Below, in pieces: positions 1 to 8,879 of a stretch of 58,370 nt of DNA. This DNA comes from an uncultured Alistipes sp. (lineage in GTDB: Bacteria; Bacteroidota; Bacteroidia; Bacteroidales; Rikenellaceae), in contig CALUMM010000011.1 in the NCBI GenBank assembly GCA_944321755.1, positions 1 to 58,370 on the forward strand, read 5' to 3'. The notes below the pieces were generated by a model. That model searched no databases. It was not told the DNA's origin and worked only from the letters and a program-made list of their open reading frames with translations. The position numbers and the translations under genes are program-made. Each line of letters begins with the position of its first letter. The first letter of the stretch is position 1.

Positions 1-546
<546 letters not shown>

Positions 547-560
547 TTCCGGCGGGGGGG

Positions 561-840
561 GTGAGATTCGGCCCTGCGCTGCGGGAGGGTGAGACGGAAG
601 TCGGCCCGGTACCGTGGAGGTGGGATAAGATTCGGCCCTGCGTTGCGGGAGGGTGAGACGGAAGTCGGCCCGGTACCGTGGAGGTGGGATAAGATTCAGC
701 CCTGCGCTGCGGGAGGGTGAGACGGAAGTCGGCTCGATACCGTGGAGGTGGGATAAGATTCGGTCCTGTGCTGCGGGAGAGGGGTGAGACGGAAGTCGGC
801 CCGATACCGTAGAGGGGCGGAGGATGCCGAGATTCAACCC
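561..840. repeat. 64-bp tandem repeat (minisatellite), about 4 copies plus a decayed fifth
   Basis: The word GATTCGGCCCTG or a close variant starts at 565, 629, 693 and 757, an exact 64-bp period. A fifth, decayed start (GATTCAACCCTGC) lies at 831 after a roughly 10-bp insertion. Each unit contains GAGACGGAAGTCGGC and ACCGTGGAGGTGGG, with scattered substitutions such as CCCGGTACC to TCGATACC. No unique spacers separate the units, so this is not a CRISPR array. Short open frames cross it but none resembles a protein. It occupies most of the eno-sigma factor spacer. Its function is unknown. Confidence 0.9.
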
Positions 841-857
841 TGCAATATGGAGAGAAG

Positions 858-891
858 AAGACGGGAGGATGAAATCATCTTCCCGTCTTTT
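858..891 (+). terminator. Rho-independent terminator hairpin downstream of eno
   Basis: The arms at 858-872 and 875-889 pair over 15 bp (AAGACGGGAGGATGA with TCATCTTCCCGTCTT) with one G-T wobble and a 2-nt gap in the centre, and a short T run follows. It is the last structure before the sigma-factor promoter and probably ends eno transcription after reading through the tandem repeat. The rest of 892-1120 is purine-rich, and I see no gene in it. Confidence 0.7.
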
Positions 892-1121
892 CATTGGAGT
901 CCCGGACTCCGGACCCGGCCGCAGCGGTGCGGATCGGCAATCCGGAAGGGAAGGGGAAAGGGGAGGGGTAGAGAAGGAGGAACGGGAAAGAGAGAGAAAG
1001 GGCGGAACAGAGCGGAAAAGGGCGGAAACCGACCGCTGGGGCCGTGAGTCTTATCGTGTTGCAGCATGGGCCTTTGCGTGCGACGGGCCGGACGATTCGG
1101 ACGAAAGAATGTTACGATTTG

Positions 1122-1153
1122 TTTGTTTTTTTCGCCCCGAGTCGTTACTTTTG
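1122..1153 (+). promoter_or_regulatory. Bacteroidetes-type promoter for the ECF sigma gene
   Basis: A TTTG at 1122-1125 and TACTTTTG at 1146-1153 match the Bacteroidetes consensus TTTG / TAnnTTTG, with a 20-bp spacer. The predicted start of transcription is near 1160, giving a leader of about 25 nt before the ATG at 1183. Confidence 0.7.
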
Positions 1154-1182
1154 TGCGTAAACCTCGCTCATACAGCCGCCAG

Positions 1183-1710
1183 ATGCCGATGAAAACTGTT
1201 ATCTCATCTGAATACGAAGCGCTCTTCCGCCAGCATTTTCGCCTGGCGGTGCTCTATGCCGAGCGTATCGTCGGATCGGTCCACGAGGCGGAAGATATTG
1301 TCCAGGAGGTTTTTATTGCCCTGCTTGATGTCGACCTCTCGCAGATCCGCCATCGGGAAAGCTATCTGTATCGGTGCGTGCGGAATGCGGCGATCGACCG
1401 CCTGCATAGCCGGATGAAAACCCGCTTTTTCGACCTCAATTCCCAGGAAATCGTCCGCCTGGCCGATGAAAACCCGATGCCCGGCGCCGAGGAACAGGCC
1501 CTTGTCGAGCAGGTCGGACGAATCTACCGCCGCATCGAGGCGCTCCCCGAACAGGGCCGGAGAATCTTCAAGATGATCTGCATCGAGCACAAGAGCTATG
1601 TCGAGACCGCACGGCTCCTCTCCCTTTCGCTCCATACCGTGAAAACCCACATGGCACGCTCCTTCAAGGCGCTCCGCAAGAAGGGTTTCCTCCTGTTCGG
1701 GCTCTTCTGA
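1183..1710 (+). CDS. ECF-type RNA polymerase sigma factor (FecI/RpoE-like)
   Basis: This is a cytoplasmic sigma-70 family factor of about 175 residues, the usual size for Bacteroidetes FecI-like factors. Region 2 is visible as YEALFRQHFRLAVLYAERIV followed by the EAEDIVQEVF motif. Region 4 is a helix-turn-helix with SYVETARLLSLSLHTVKTHM near the C-terminus. An earlier in-frame ATG at 1066 would add an unrelated, promoter-overlapping stretch, so the start is taken at 1183 (1189 is also possible). A FecR homolog follows, then a SusC receptor with an STN domain, which is the standard trans-envelope signalling arrangement. The sigma factor is therefore inferred to switch on the downstream receptor operon when ligand is bound. 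Confidence 0.92.
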   Translation: MPMKTVISSEYEALFRQHFRLAVLYAERIVGSVHEAEDIVQEVFIALLDVDLSQIRHRESYLYRCVRNAAIDRLHSRMKTRFFDLNSQEIVRLADENPMPGAEEQALVEQVGRIYRRIEALPEQGRRIFKMICIEHKSYVETARLLSLSLHTVKTHMARSFKALRKKGFLLFGLF

Positions 1711-1745
1711 TCCGCTGAAATCATCAATTTTTTCGTAAAATTTCG

Positions 1746-1776
1746 ATCGGCATTGTATGTATGATGCCGATTTTTT
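1746..1776 (+). terminator. Hairpin plus T-run between sigma factor and fecR
   Basis: ATCGGCAT (1746-1753) pairs with ATGCCGAT (1764-1771) and runs into TTTTT. It lies in the 134-nt gap between the sigma gene and fecR, and could terminate or attenuate transcription so that the sigma gene and fecR are unequally expressed. No consensus promoter is clear between it and fecR. Confidence 0.6.
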
Positions 1777-1844
1777 CCGTCTTTCCTATAGAAGTGGGCG
1801 GGAAATGGGGTGTACAGCCCTGTTTCGCCGTTCGAAGTGTAACC

Positions 1845-3029
1845 ATGAGTTTCGAAACACAGATTAAAAACATATTGAAGGCCCGCCTCGACGGAAGCAT
1901 TACCGCCGAGGAGGAGGCCATCCTTCAGGAGTGGCTCGAAAGCGATCCGCAACACCGCGAACTGCTCGAACTGCTCGAAGCGTCGGCGGACCGCCTGCCG
2001 CTGTTGGGGCACCTGTACGGTTACGACGAGGAGCGCGTATGGCGCAACATCCGTCAGGAGGTGCGGCGGCGCAACCTCCGTGCCTTTGTCGGGAAAACCC
2101 GGAAATATGCCGCCGTGGCGGTGCTTCTCCTGCTCGCGGGAGCCGGCGTGTGGCGGAGGGTGGACTCCCGGAACCGGGAGGAGGCCTGCAGGGCCTATAT
2201 CGAGCAGCTGACACCCGGAATCCGGGGTGCCGTGCTGACGCTTTCGTCGGGCGAACACGTCGCCCTGGAGGAGGGTGGCGACCGGACCCTCGTCGAGCAG
2301 GACGGAACCCGGATCGAAATCGCCGGTGAGGAGCTGGCCTACCACGATGTCACGCCCGAAGAGGAGGAGATCCCGGCCTGGAATACCGTCTCCGTACCGC
2401 GCGGCAAGGAGTTCTCGCTGCAGCTCTCCGACGGAACGATGGTCTGGCTCAATTCCGAATCGAGTCTTTCGTTCCCGGTCCGCTTCGGGGAGGGGCCCCG
2501 GGAGGTGACCGTGACCGGCGAGGCCTTTTTCGACGTGGCGAAGGATCCCGACCGGCGGTTTGTCGTCCATGCCGATACGGTGGCGGTGGCCGTCTACGGT
2601 ACGGCATTCAACATCGCGGCCTACGCGGATGAGCCCTCGATCGAAACCACCCTGTTGCGGGGCAGCGTCGAGGTGACGAGCGGCCGCCGCAAGGTGATGC
2701 TCGAACCCGGGCAGCAGGCCCGGGTCGGACGCTCGGGGGCGATTTTCGATGTGCGGCAGGTGCCCGCCGAGGAGTACGCCGCATGGACCCGGGGGGTGTT
2801 CGTCTTCCAGGAGGAACCCCTCTCCTCGATCTGTCGCAAGCTCTCCCGCTGGTACGACGTCGAGATCCTTCCGTCGGGATTCGATGCCGAACAGGTGCGC
2901 TATACGGGTGAGATCCGGCGTTACGAGACCTTCGCCGAGATGGTCCGGCTGCTGGAACGCACCAATCAGATCCGTATCGACGTGCGGGACGGCAGGATTT
3001 TGCTACGCATCGACCGTGACGACGGTTGA
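1845..3029 (+). CDS. FecR-family anti-sigma factor with DUF4974 domain
   Basis: This inner-membrane anti-sigma factor of about 394 residues holds the upstream ECF sigma factor and receives the signal from the STN domain of the outer-membrane receptor. The cytoplasmic N-terminus (about 1-80) binds sigma. A single membrane segment with AAVAVLLLLAGAGVW follows near residue 85-105. The periplasmic FecR domain carries the typical VPRGKEFSLQLSDGTMVWLN and the GEAFFDVAKDPDRRFVV block. The C-terminal DUF4974 segment has FVFQEEPLSSICRKLSRWYD and GEIRRYETFAEMVRLLE. The start at 1845 (MSFETQIKN) is preferred over the upstream ATG at 1761, because the longer version falls in the terminator hairpin and adds non-homologous residues. 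Confidence 0.93.
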   Translation: MSFETQIKNILKARLDGSITAEEEAILQEWLESDPQHRELLELLEASADRLPLLGHLYGYDEERVWRNIRQEVRRRNLRAFVGKTRKYAAVAVLLLLAGAGVWRRVDSRNREEACRAYIEQLTPGIRGAVLTLSSGEHVALEEGGDRTLVEQDGTRIEIAGEELAYHDVTPEEEEIPAWNTVSVPRGKEFSLQLSDGTMVWLNSESSLSFPVRFGEGPREVTVTGEAFFDVAKDPDRRFVVHADTVAVAVYGTAFNIAAYADEPSIETTLLRGSVEVTSGRRKVMLEPGQQARVGRSGAIFDVRQVPAEEYAAWTRGVFVFQEEPLSSICRKLSRWYDVEILPSGFDAEQVRYTGEIRRYETFAEMVRLLERTNQIRIDVRDGRILLRIDRDDG

Positions 3030-3048
3030 GGTACAGGTTGGTTAGGTT

Positions 3049-3066
3049 GTTTTCCGACGGGAAAAC
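3049..3066 (+). promoter_or_regulatory. Short inverted repeat in the fecR-susC gap
   Basis: GTTTTCC (3049-3055) and GGAAAAC (3060-3066) form a 7-bp stem with a 4-nt loop, 28 nt before the receptor ATG and without a T-run. It could be an RNA hairpin affecting the large step in expression between fecR and the receptor, or an operator. No consensus -7 box is visible here. Confidence 0.35.
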
Positions 3067-3093
3067 GCATTGTTCCACTTTAAAACGAAGCTT

Positions 3094-6000
3094 ATGAAGA
3101 AACTTCACTCTTCAGGGACGCACCGGAAGTTGCCGATGCTTGTGTGTGCGTGGTTGCTGGCGGTAGCTGTCGTCTGGGTCCCCCGGGCGGCCGAGGCCCG
3201 GGAGGCCTTCAAACCGCAGAAGGAACGGATCTCCGTGGCATTCCGGAACGCGACATTGGCCGAGGTGTTGCAGCAGGTCAAACGGATGACCGGATACTAC
3301 ATCCTCTACAACAGCGACTTCGTACAGGATGTAAAGGGCATTACCTTCAGCAAAACGAACGCTCCGGTCCGGGAGGTGCTCGATGAGGCCCTGCGTGGAA
3401 CCCGTCTGGAATACTCCATCGATGACGATACGATCGTCGTCCGTCTCCGCAGCGGGGAGGATGCGCAGAGCGTCCCCCCCCCGCAAAAAAAGCCCGACCG
3501 CACCGTCTCGGGACGGGTCGTCGACCATCGGGGTGAACCCCTCGTGGGGGTTAATATCGTGATTCAGGGTACCCATAGGGGTACCGTGACCGATTCCGGC
3601 GGCTACTTCACGCTCCAGATCCCGGAGGAGCGTGACAACCTTGTCTTTTCGTACCTCGGGTTCGTCTCCCAGACCCTGCCCTCGGCGAAAACCGCACTCG
3701 TGAGGCTCCTTCCCGACGAGCAGGAGATCGAGGATGTCGTCGTGACGGGTATCTTCACCCGCAAGAAGGAGAGCTACACGGGTTCGGCCACGACCATCAC
3801 GCAGAGCCAGCTGACCCGTGTGAGCAACAAGAACGTCTTCGAGAGCCTGAAGAACATCGAGCCTTCGCTCTACATCATGGACAATACGCTGATGGGCTCC
3901 GACCCCAACACGCTGCCCGACATGCAGCTGCGCGGTATCACGTCGTTTCCGTCGGAGTCCACGGGCGTGACCATCAAGGGTAATTACCAGAACCGCCCCA
4001 ATCAGCCGCTGTTCATCCTCGACGGGTTCGAGACCACCGTCGAGAAGGTCATGGACATGGACATGAACCGCGTCGAGAGCATCACCGTGCTGAAGGATGC
4101 CGCTGCCAAGGCCCTCTACGGTTCGGATGCCGCCAACGGCGTGATCGTCATCGAGACCAAACGCCTGGCCGGGAATCAGGAGCTGGTGACCTACACCGGA
4201 AGCATCGAACTCACGATGCCCGACCTGTCGAGCTACAACCTCTGCAACGCCTGGGAGAAACTCGAAGCCGAACGCATCGAAGGGGTCTATACCTCGGTCA
4301 ACCCGACCTCGCAGATCGAACTCAACAGCCAGTACAACCAGCTCAAGGCCCGGGTGCTCGGCGGACTGGACACCTACTGGCTGGCCAAGCCCCTGCGGAC
4401 GGGAATCGGACACAAGCATACGCTTTCGATCGAGCTGGGGGACAGCCGCGCCCTGCGGGCCCTGCTCGACTTCTCGTACAACAACACGGCCGGTGTCATG
4501 AAGGGCTCGGACCGCACCGTGATCTCCGGGGACGTGAACCTCTCCTATCGCAAGAAGGATTTCCTGTTCCGCAACATCCTGAGCGTCTCCAATACCAAGA
4601 GCGTGAACTCCCCCTGGGGCGAGTTCTCCGACTACGCCAAGATGAATCCCTACTGGAGCGCCACGGATCCCGAAACCGGCCAGGTGGCCCGCTGGGCCTA
4701 CACCGATGTGCCGAACCCGATGTACGACGCACTGCTCGGAACGCTCGACAAGGAGTCCTATACCTCGCTGACGGACAACTTCTACGCCGAATGGCAGGCG
4801 ACCGAGGCGCTGAAGCTCACGGCCCGGGTCGGGATTTCGGTCAAGCGCAGCGATGCCGACGAGTTCTATCCGGCCAAACACTCGAAATTCGCCGTGGGGT
4901 ACGACACCTCGAACATGCAGCTGCGCAAAGGCTCCTACCAGCTCGACAACGGAAAGAGCAGCGATGTCTCCGGAGAGCTCTACGCCAATTACGCGAAGCA
5001 GTGGGGCAAGCACTACCTCTATGCCAACGTCGGGGGCAAGATCGCCGAAAACTCCTACAGCGCCTACCAGCACTATGCCGAGGGTTTCCCCAACAGCCAG
5101 ACCGCCGACATCACCTTCGCCCGGCAGTATGCCGAGGGCAAGAAGCCCGTGGGCATCTCCTCCATTACGCGCGAGCTGAGTTTCCTGGGAACCGCCTCCT
5201 ACAGCTACGACGACCGTTACAACGTCGACCTGACGTTCCGCGAAAGCGCCTCGTCGCTGTACGGGGCCGACAACCGCTGGTCGTCGGCCTGGAGTGCCGG
5301 TGTGGCGTGGAACCTCCACAACGAGCCTTTCATGCGCGACCAGAACTGGCTCAAGCAGTTCAAGCTCCGCGCATCGGCCGGTCTGACCGGAAACCAGAGC
5401 TACGACACCAACGAGGTGCTGGCCACCTATCTCTACTATACGGATGTGACCTACCACGGGCAGACCGGCGCCTACCTGGCCAAGATGCCCAACCCGGCAC
5501 TCAAGTGGGAGCAGCGCATGGACTACAACGTCGGGGCCGACATCATGATTCACCGCGCCACGATCGCGCTCGACTACTACAATTCGATTACCGAGAACAT
5601 GCTCACCAACGTCACGATCCCCACCTCGACGGGCTTCAACGTCGTGAAGGACAATCTGGGCAAGGTCCGCAACCGCGGTATCGAGGCGCAGTTGAGCTAT
5701 ACGCTCTGGCAGGCGCCGACGGGCTATTTCAACGTCTTCGGGGCGATTGCCTACAACAAGAATACGATCATCAGCCTCTCGGAGAGCCTCAAGGCCTACA
5801 ACGAGAAGATGCTGGCCCAGGCCCAGGACAAGGGGAACTCCTCGCCCGTGCTGATCTATCAGGACGGGATGCCGATGAATGCCATCTGGGCCGTTCCGTC
5901 GCTGGGCATCGACCCCACGACGGGGCAGGAGATCTACGTCAAGAAGGACGGGACGCTGACCTATGAGTACGACTCCACGGATCAGGTCGTGGCCGGAGTC

Positions 6001-6483
6001 AGCGACCCCAAGTACCGCGGGAACTTCGGATTCTCGGCCGAGTACAAGGGGTTCGGGCTCAGCGCCACGTGCACCTACCTCGGCGGCGGGCAGCTCTACA
6101 ACGAGACCCTGGTCAACAAGGTCGAGAATATCGACATCTATTACAACGTCGACCGCCGCGTGCTCTACGGACGCTGGCAGGCCCCGGGCCAGAATGCCAT
6201 GTTCAAGCAGCTCGGCTCCTATACCGATGCCGACGGAAACGCCCGCACGGAGAAGACCCGTCCTACGACCCGTTTCGTCCAGGACAACAACGAACTGACC
6301 TTCTCGTCGCTGAGCTTCTACTACGAGTTCAACCCCAAGATGATCAGCAAACTCCGCCTCAAGCGCCTCAAGCTGGCCTTCTACATGAACAACATCGCCA
6401 CGCTCTCGTCGATCCGCATCGAGCGCGGAACGCTCTATCCCTTTGCGCGGAGCATGTCGTTCTCGGTGACCGCAACCTTCTAA
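3094..6483 (+). CDS. SusC/RagA TonB-dependent receptor with N-terminal STN signalling domain
   Basis: This outer-membrane transporter of about 1129 residues works with the SusD lipoprotein as a lidded importer energised by TonB. After a signal peptide ending near AAEA comes an STN domain (about 42-100: ISVAFRNATLAEVLQQVKRM, GITFSKTNAPVREVLDEAL). A carboxypeptidase-regulatory-like domain follows (about 138-215: VSGRVVDHRGEPLVGVNI). Then come the plug (LRGI, PLFILDGFE, ITVLKDAAAKALYGSDAANG) and the barrel, ending in an aromatic residue (TATF). The STN domain, absent from the other two SusC proteins here, is the element that contacts FecR. The start at 3094 (MKKLHSS) gives a proper signal peptide, and the in-frame ATG at 3070 is less likely. 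The receptor heads a susC-susD-DUF4843-PKD operon with short gaps. Its substrate is not shown by the sequence. Confidence 0.95.
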   Translation: MKKLHSSGTHRKLPMLVCAWLLAVAVVWVPRAAEAREAFKPQKERISVAFRNATLAEVLQQVKRMTGYYILYNSDFVQDVKGITFSKTNAPVREVLDEALRGTRLEYSIDDDTIVVRLRSGEDAQSVPPPQKKPDRTVSGRVVDHRGEPLVGVNIVIQGTHRGTVTDSGGYFTLQIPEERDNLVFSYLGFVSQTLPSAKTALVRLLPDEQEIEDVVVTGIFTRKKESYTGSATTITQSQLTRVSNKNVFESLKNIEPSLYIMDNTLMGSDPNTLPDMQLRGITSFPSESTGVTIKGNYQNRPNQPLFILDGFETTVEKVMDMDMNRVESITVLKDAAAKALYGSDAANGVIVIETKRLAGNQELVTYTGSIELTMPDLSSYNLCNAWEKLEAERIEGVYTSVNPTSQIELNSQYNQLKARVLGGLDTYWLAKPLRTGIGHKHTLSIELGDSRALRALLDFSYNNTAGVMKGSDRTVISGDVNLSYRKKDFLFRNILSVSNTKSVNSPWGEFSDYAKMNPYWSATDPETGQVARWAYTDVPNPMYDALLGTLDKESYTSLTDNFYAEWQATEALKLTARVGISVKRSDADEFYPAKHSKFAVGYDTSNMQLRKGSYQLDNGKSSDVSGELYANYAKQWGKHYLYANVGGKIAENSYSAYQHYAEGFPNSQTADITFARQYAEGKKPVGISSITRELSFLGTASYSYDDRYNVDLTFRESASSLYGADNRWSSAWSAGVAWNLHNEPFMRDQNWLKQFKLRASAGLTGNQSYDTNEVLATYLYYTDVTYHGQTGAYLAKMPNPALKWEQRMDYNVGADIMIHRATIALDYYNSITENMLTNVTIPTSTGFNVVKDNLGKVRNRGIEAQLSYTLWQAPTGYFNVFGAIAYNKNTIISLSESLKAYNEKMLAQAQDKGNSSPVLIYQDGMPMNAIWAVPSLGIDPTTGQEIYVKKDGTLTYEYDSTDQVVAGVSDPKYRGNFGFSAEYKGFGLSATCTYLGGGQLYNETLVNKVENIDIYYNVDRRVLYGRWQAPGQNAMFKQLGSYTDADGNARTEKTRPTTRFVQDNNELTFSSLSFYYEFNPKMISKLRLKRLKLAFYMNNIATLSSIRIERGTLYPFARSMSFSVTATF

Positions 6484-6496
6484 AAACGCACAGATC

Positions 6497-8035
6497 ATGA
6501 AAAACAGCATACGACTTTCGTTCCTTGCCGTCGTGGGGCTGCTCGCCGCCTCGTGCGAGAAGTGGCTCGACGTGACGCCGCCCTCGGAGATCCGTGCCGA
6601 GGACCACTACTCTTCGGCCGACGGGTTCCAGCAGACCCTGCTGGGGTGCTACATCGCCATGACCGACGAGAACCTCTACGGGGAGAACCTTACCTGGCAC
6701 ATGCTCGACATGCTCGGACGCCAGTACGACGCCCGGAAAAACTCCGCGGCCGACGATTACGACCTCGACCGCTACAACTATACGTCGACGAAATCCTCTC
6801 CCGTCATCGAGAAGGTCTGGGCCGCAGCCTATTCGGTCATTGTCAATACGAACGAGGCGCTCGACTACATCGACCGCAACCGGGCGCAGCTCGATTCGAT
6901 CAATTACCGCATCATCAAGGGCGAACTGCTGGCCGTGAGGGCCTACATGCACTTCGATCTGATGCGCCTGTTCGGGTGCAGCAACCTCGCCGGGCGCAGC
7001 GACCTGGAGAGCCGCGTGACCGTTCCCTATGTGACGGCTGTCGAGAAGGACATCGCGCCGCAGCTGAGCTATGCGCAGACGATCCGCAATCTGGTTGCGG
7101 ATCTGAACGAGGCGTCCGCCCTGCTGGAGATCGACCCGATCCGCAACCGTTATCCGTCGGATATCTACGCCGAGGCCAATGTCGACCACTTCTACGACTA
7201 CCGCCAACAGCACCTGAACTACTATGCCGTCCGGGCGCTGCTGGCCCGGGTCTGCATGTGGGAGGGGAGCCCGGAGAGCCTGCGGCAGGCCCGCACGGTC
7301 GCGGAAGCGGCGATCGCCGAGTTGAAAACCCTTGCGGGAAGCGGCGGTTCCACGCAGATCGTCTTCACCAAGGCGGATGTCGTGCCCACGACGCACATGT
7401 GTTTCCCCGACGAGCATCTTTTTGCGCTGAATGTCGACGACCTGGAGTTGAAAATCAATCGAAATCTCAACCGCGAGTATTCGCAGGACGACCGCCAGTA
7501 CCGGACGCTGTGCATCACCAACTCCATCGCCGACAACCTTTTCGAAATCAAGGGTGTCGGGATCTCCGACTGCCGCTACAAACTGCTGTATCACAACGTG
7601 GAATACTGGCCCGAGGGGACCAAGACGCCGTCGAAACTCTACCAGACGACCTCTACCGGGGCCAATTATTCGTACAAGGATCTGTTGCCGCTGATCCGCC
7701 TCCCGGAGCTCTACTACATGGCCGCCGAGTGCTATGTCCGGGGCCCGGAACCGGATCTCGAAAAGGCCCGGACGCTGCTCGACGAGGTGCGCGAGGCCCG
7801 TGCCGTCTACGAGGACCTCAGCCCGGATCTCGATGCCCAGGGGATGATGACCGAGATCGACAAGGAGTACCGCAAGGAGTTCATCTGCGAGGGCGTGGCC
7901 TTCTACTTCTTCAAGCGCCTCGGGTATGAGGAGCTTCCGCGTCAGAGCGACGTCGGGCTCAAGAGCCCCGTCGGCGATGCGACCTACATGCTGCCTTATC
8001 CCGAATTCGAGGTGCAGTCGGGGCGCGTTCAGTAA
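6497..8035 (+). CDS. RagB/SusD family surface lipoprotein
   Basis: This 512-residue lipoprotein is the substrate-binding lid of the SusC upstream, 13 nt away. The signal peptide has a lipobox LAAS-C with Cys20. The family N-terminus CEKWLDVTPPSEI follows, then TPR-like helices (KGELLAVRAYMHFDLMRLFG, YYAVRALLARVCMWEG). The C-terminal SusD signature LIRLPELYYMAAECYV and KEYRKEFICEGVAFYFFKRLG are clear. The protein is anchored at the outer face of the outer membrane. As for its SusC, the ligand cannot be read from the sequence. The company of metalloproteases and a FecIR system points to peptides rather than glycans, which is inference. Confidence 0.94.
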   Translation: MKNSIRLSFLAVVGLLAASCEKWLDVTPPSEIRAEDHYSSADGFQQTLLGCYIAMTDENLYGENLTWHMLDMLGRQYDARKNSAADDYDLDRYNYTSTKSSPVIEKVWAAAYSVIVNTNEALDYIDRNRAQLDSINYRIIKGELLAVRAYMHFDLMRLFGCSNLAGRSDLESRVTVPYVTAVEKDIAPQLSYAQTIRNLVADLNEASALLEIDPIRNRYPSDIYAEANVDHFYDYRQQHLNYYAVRALLARVCMWEGSPESLRQARTVAEAAIAELKTLAGSGGSTQIVFTKADVVPTTHMCFPDEHLFALNVDDLELKINRNLNREYSQDDRQYRTLCITNSIADNLFEIKGVGISDCRYKLLYHNVEYWPEGTKTPSKLYQTTSTGANYSYKDLLPLIRLPELYYMAAECYVRGPEPDLEKARTLLDEVREARAVYEDLSPDLDAQGMMTEIDKEYRKEFICEGVAFYFFKRLGYEELPRQSDVGLKSPVGDATYMLPYPEFEVQSGRVQ

Positions 8036-8062
8036 GTCTAACGTTCAAATGATTCGCAAGCT

Positions 8063-8860
8063 ATGAAAAAGATAGGTTATATCCTGCTGGCGGCCGCCGT
8101 GCTGGGCGGCTGCGAAAAGGACGACCCGATGCGTTACGACATGTCGCAGGGCCGGGTCTGCTTCCCCGGGGCCACGAAGGATGAAACAAACCGCTACCCC
8201 GGTTATTCGACGGCGGACAGCACCTTCTACGCCTCGCTGACCTTCAAGCAGCAGCCCGAAGGGGCCGAATCGGCCGTGATCGAGGTGCCGGTGAAGCTGA
8301 TCGGCGGGTCGGGTTCGGCCGACCGCGAGGTCGGGTACCGGATTCTGGAGGAGGGTACCACGGCTTCCGCAAGCGACTATGCGATCCTCAGCGCCACGGT
8401 CCCCGCCGGGGAGAGCTACGGGGCCATCCGCATCCGGGTGGTCCGCACCCCGGAACTGGACTCCGAAGAGCGTGCCCTGGCGATTGAACTGACCGATTCG
8501 CCCGATCTGGGCGTCGGGCTCGCCGGTTATCTGAAGGCCAATGTTTCGTGGCACAACATGCTGCCGCGGCCCGTCTCCACGTCGCAGTGGAAAATCTACA
8601 ACACCTTCATCAATTCGGAACTCTCCGCGACCAGCACGTTGTCCGATGCCTACAGTCAGGCCGGACACCAGCTGCTTGTCGATGCCTTCGGCTGGGAGAC
8701 CCTGCCCGAATATACGACCGATTACAGCTACTATCTCGATGCCTGGCGGGCCAGGCTCCGGGACTGGTACGATCAGTGGAAGGCCGAGAACCCCGGCCAG
8801 ACCCGCGTACACGAATCCGGCAGCTTGAAGGGCCAGGAGGTGACCGTCAGAGAGAAATAA
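8063..8860 (+). CDS. DUF4843-like lipoprotein
   Basis: A 265-residue lipoprotein with lipobox VLGG-C (Cys17). From family knowledge, DUF4843 proteins sit directly after susD in FecIR-controlled loci and precede a PKD-like lipoprotein, exactly as here. The first part is beta-rich (YASLTFKQQ, AVIEVPVKLIGGSG, GAIRIRVVRTPELDSEERALAIEL). This pattern of bounded increments followed by TASASDY resembles a Calx-beta/Ig-like fold. The C-terminal part is helical (YDQWKAENPG). It has a probable accessory role in binding at the cell surface, with no enzyme motif. It lies 27 nt after susD and 19 nt before the next gene, so the four genes form one operon. Confidence 0.8.
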   Translation: MKKIGYILLAAAVLGGCEKDDPMRYDMSQGRVCFPGATKDETNRYPGYSTADSTFYASLTFKQQPEGAESAVIEVPVKLIGGSGSADREVGYRILEEGTTASASDYAILSATVPAGESYGAIRIRVVRTPELDSEERALAIELTDSPDLGVGLAGYLKANVSWHNMLPRPVSTSQWKIYNTFINSELSATSTLSDAYSQAGHQLLVDAFGWETLPEYTTDYSYYLDAWRARLRDWYDQWKAENPGQTRVHESGSLKGQEVTVREK

Positions 8861-8879
8861 CCCCTAACAACGCACGACC

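Noticed and set aside
561-840. Possible CRISPR array.
   Set aside because: The repeats are contiguous 64-bp units without unique spacers, and no cas gene is nearby.
784-1192. Small open frames through the 64-bp repeat and the terminator.
   Set aside because: Their Arg/Glu/Gly-rich products come from the repeat, they cross the terminator hairpin and the sigma-gene promoter, and nothing resembles a protein.
3112-6510. A 1132-residue open frame on the minus strand across the first susC.
   Set aside because: It lies antisense to an unmistakable SusC gene, has a low-complexity Val/Gly/Arg/Asp-rich composition and no family motif. Long antisense frames are expected in GC-rich coding DNA.
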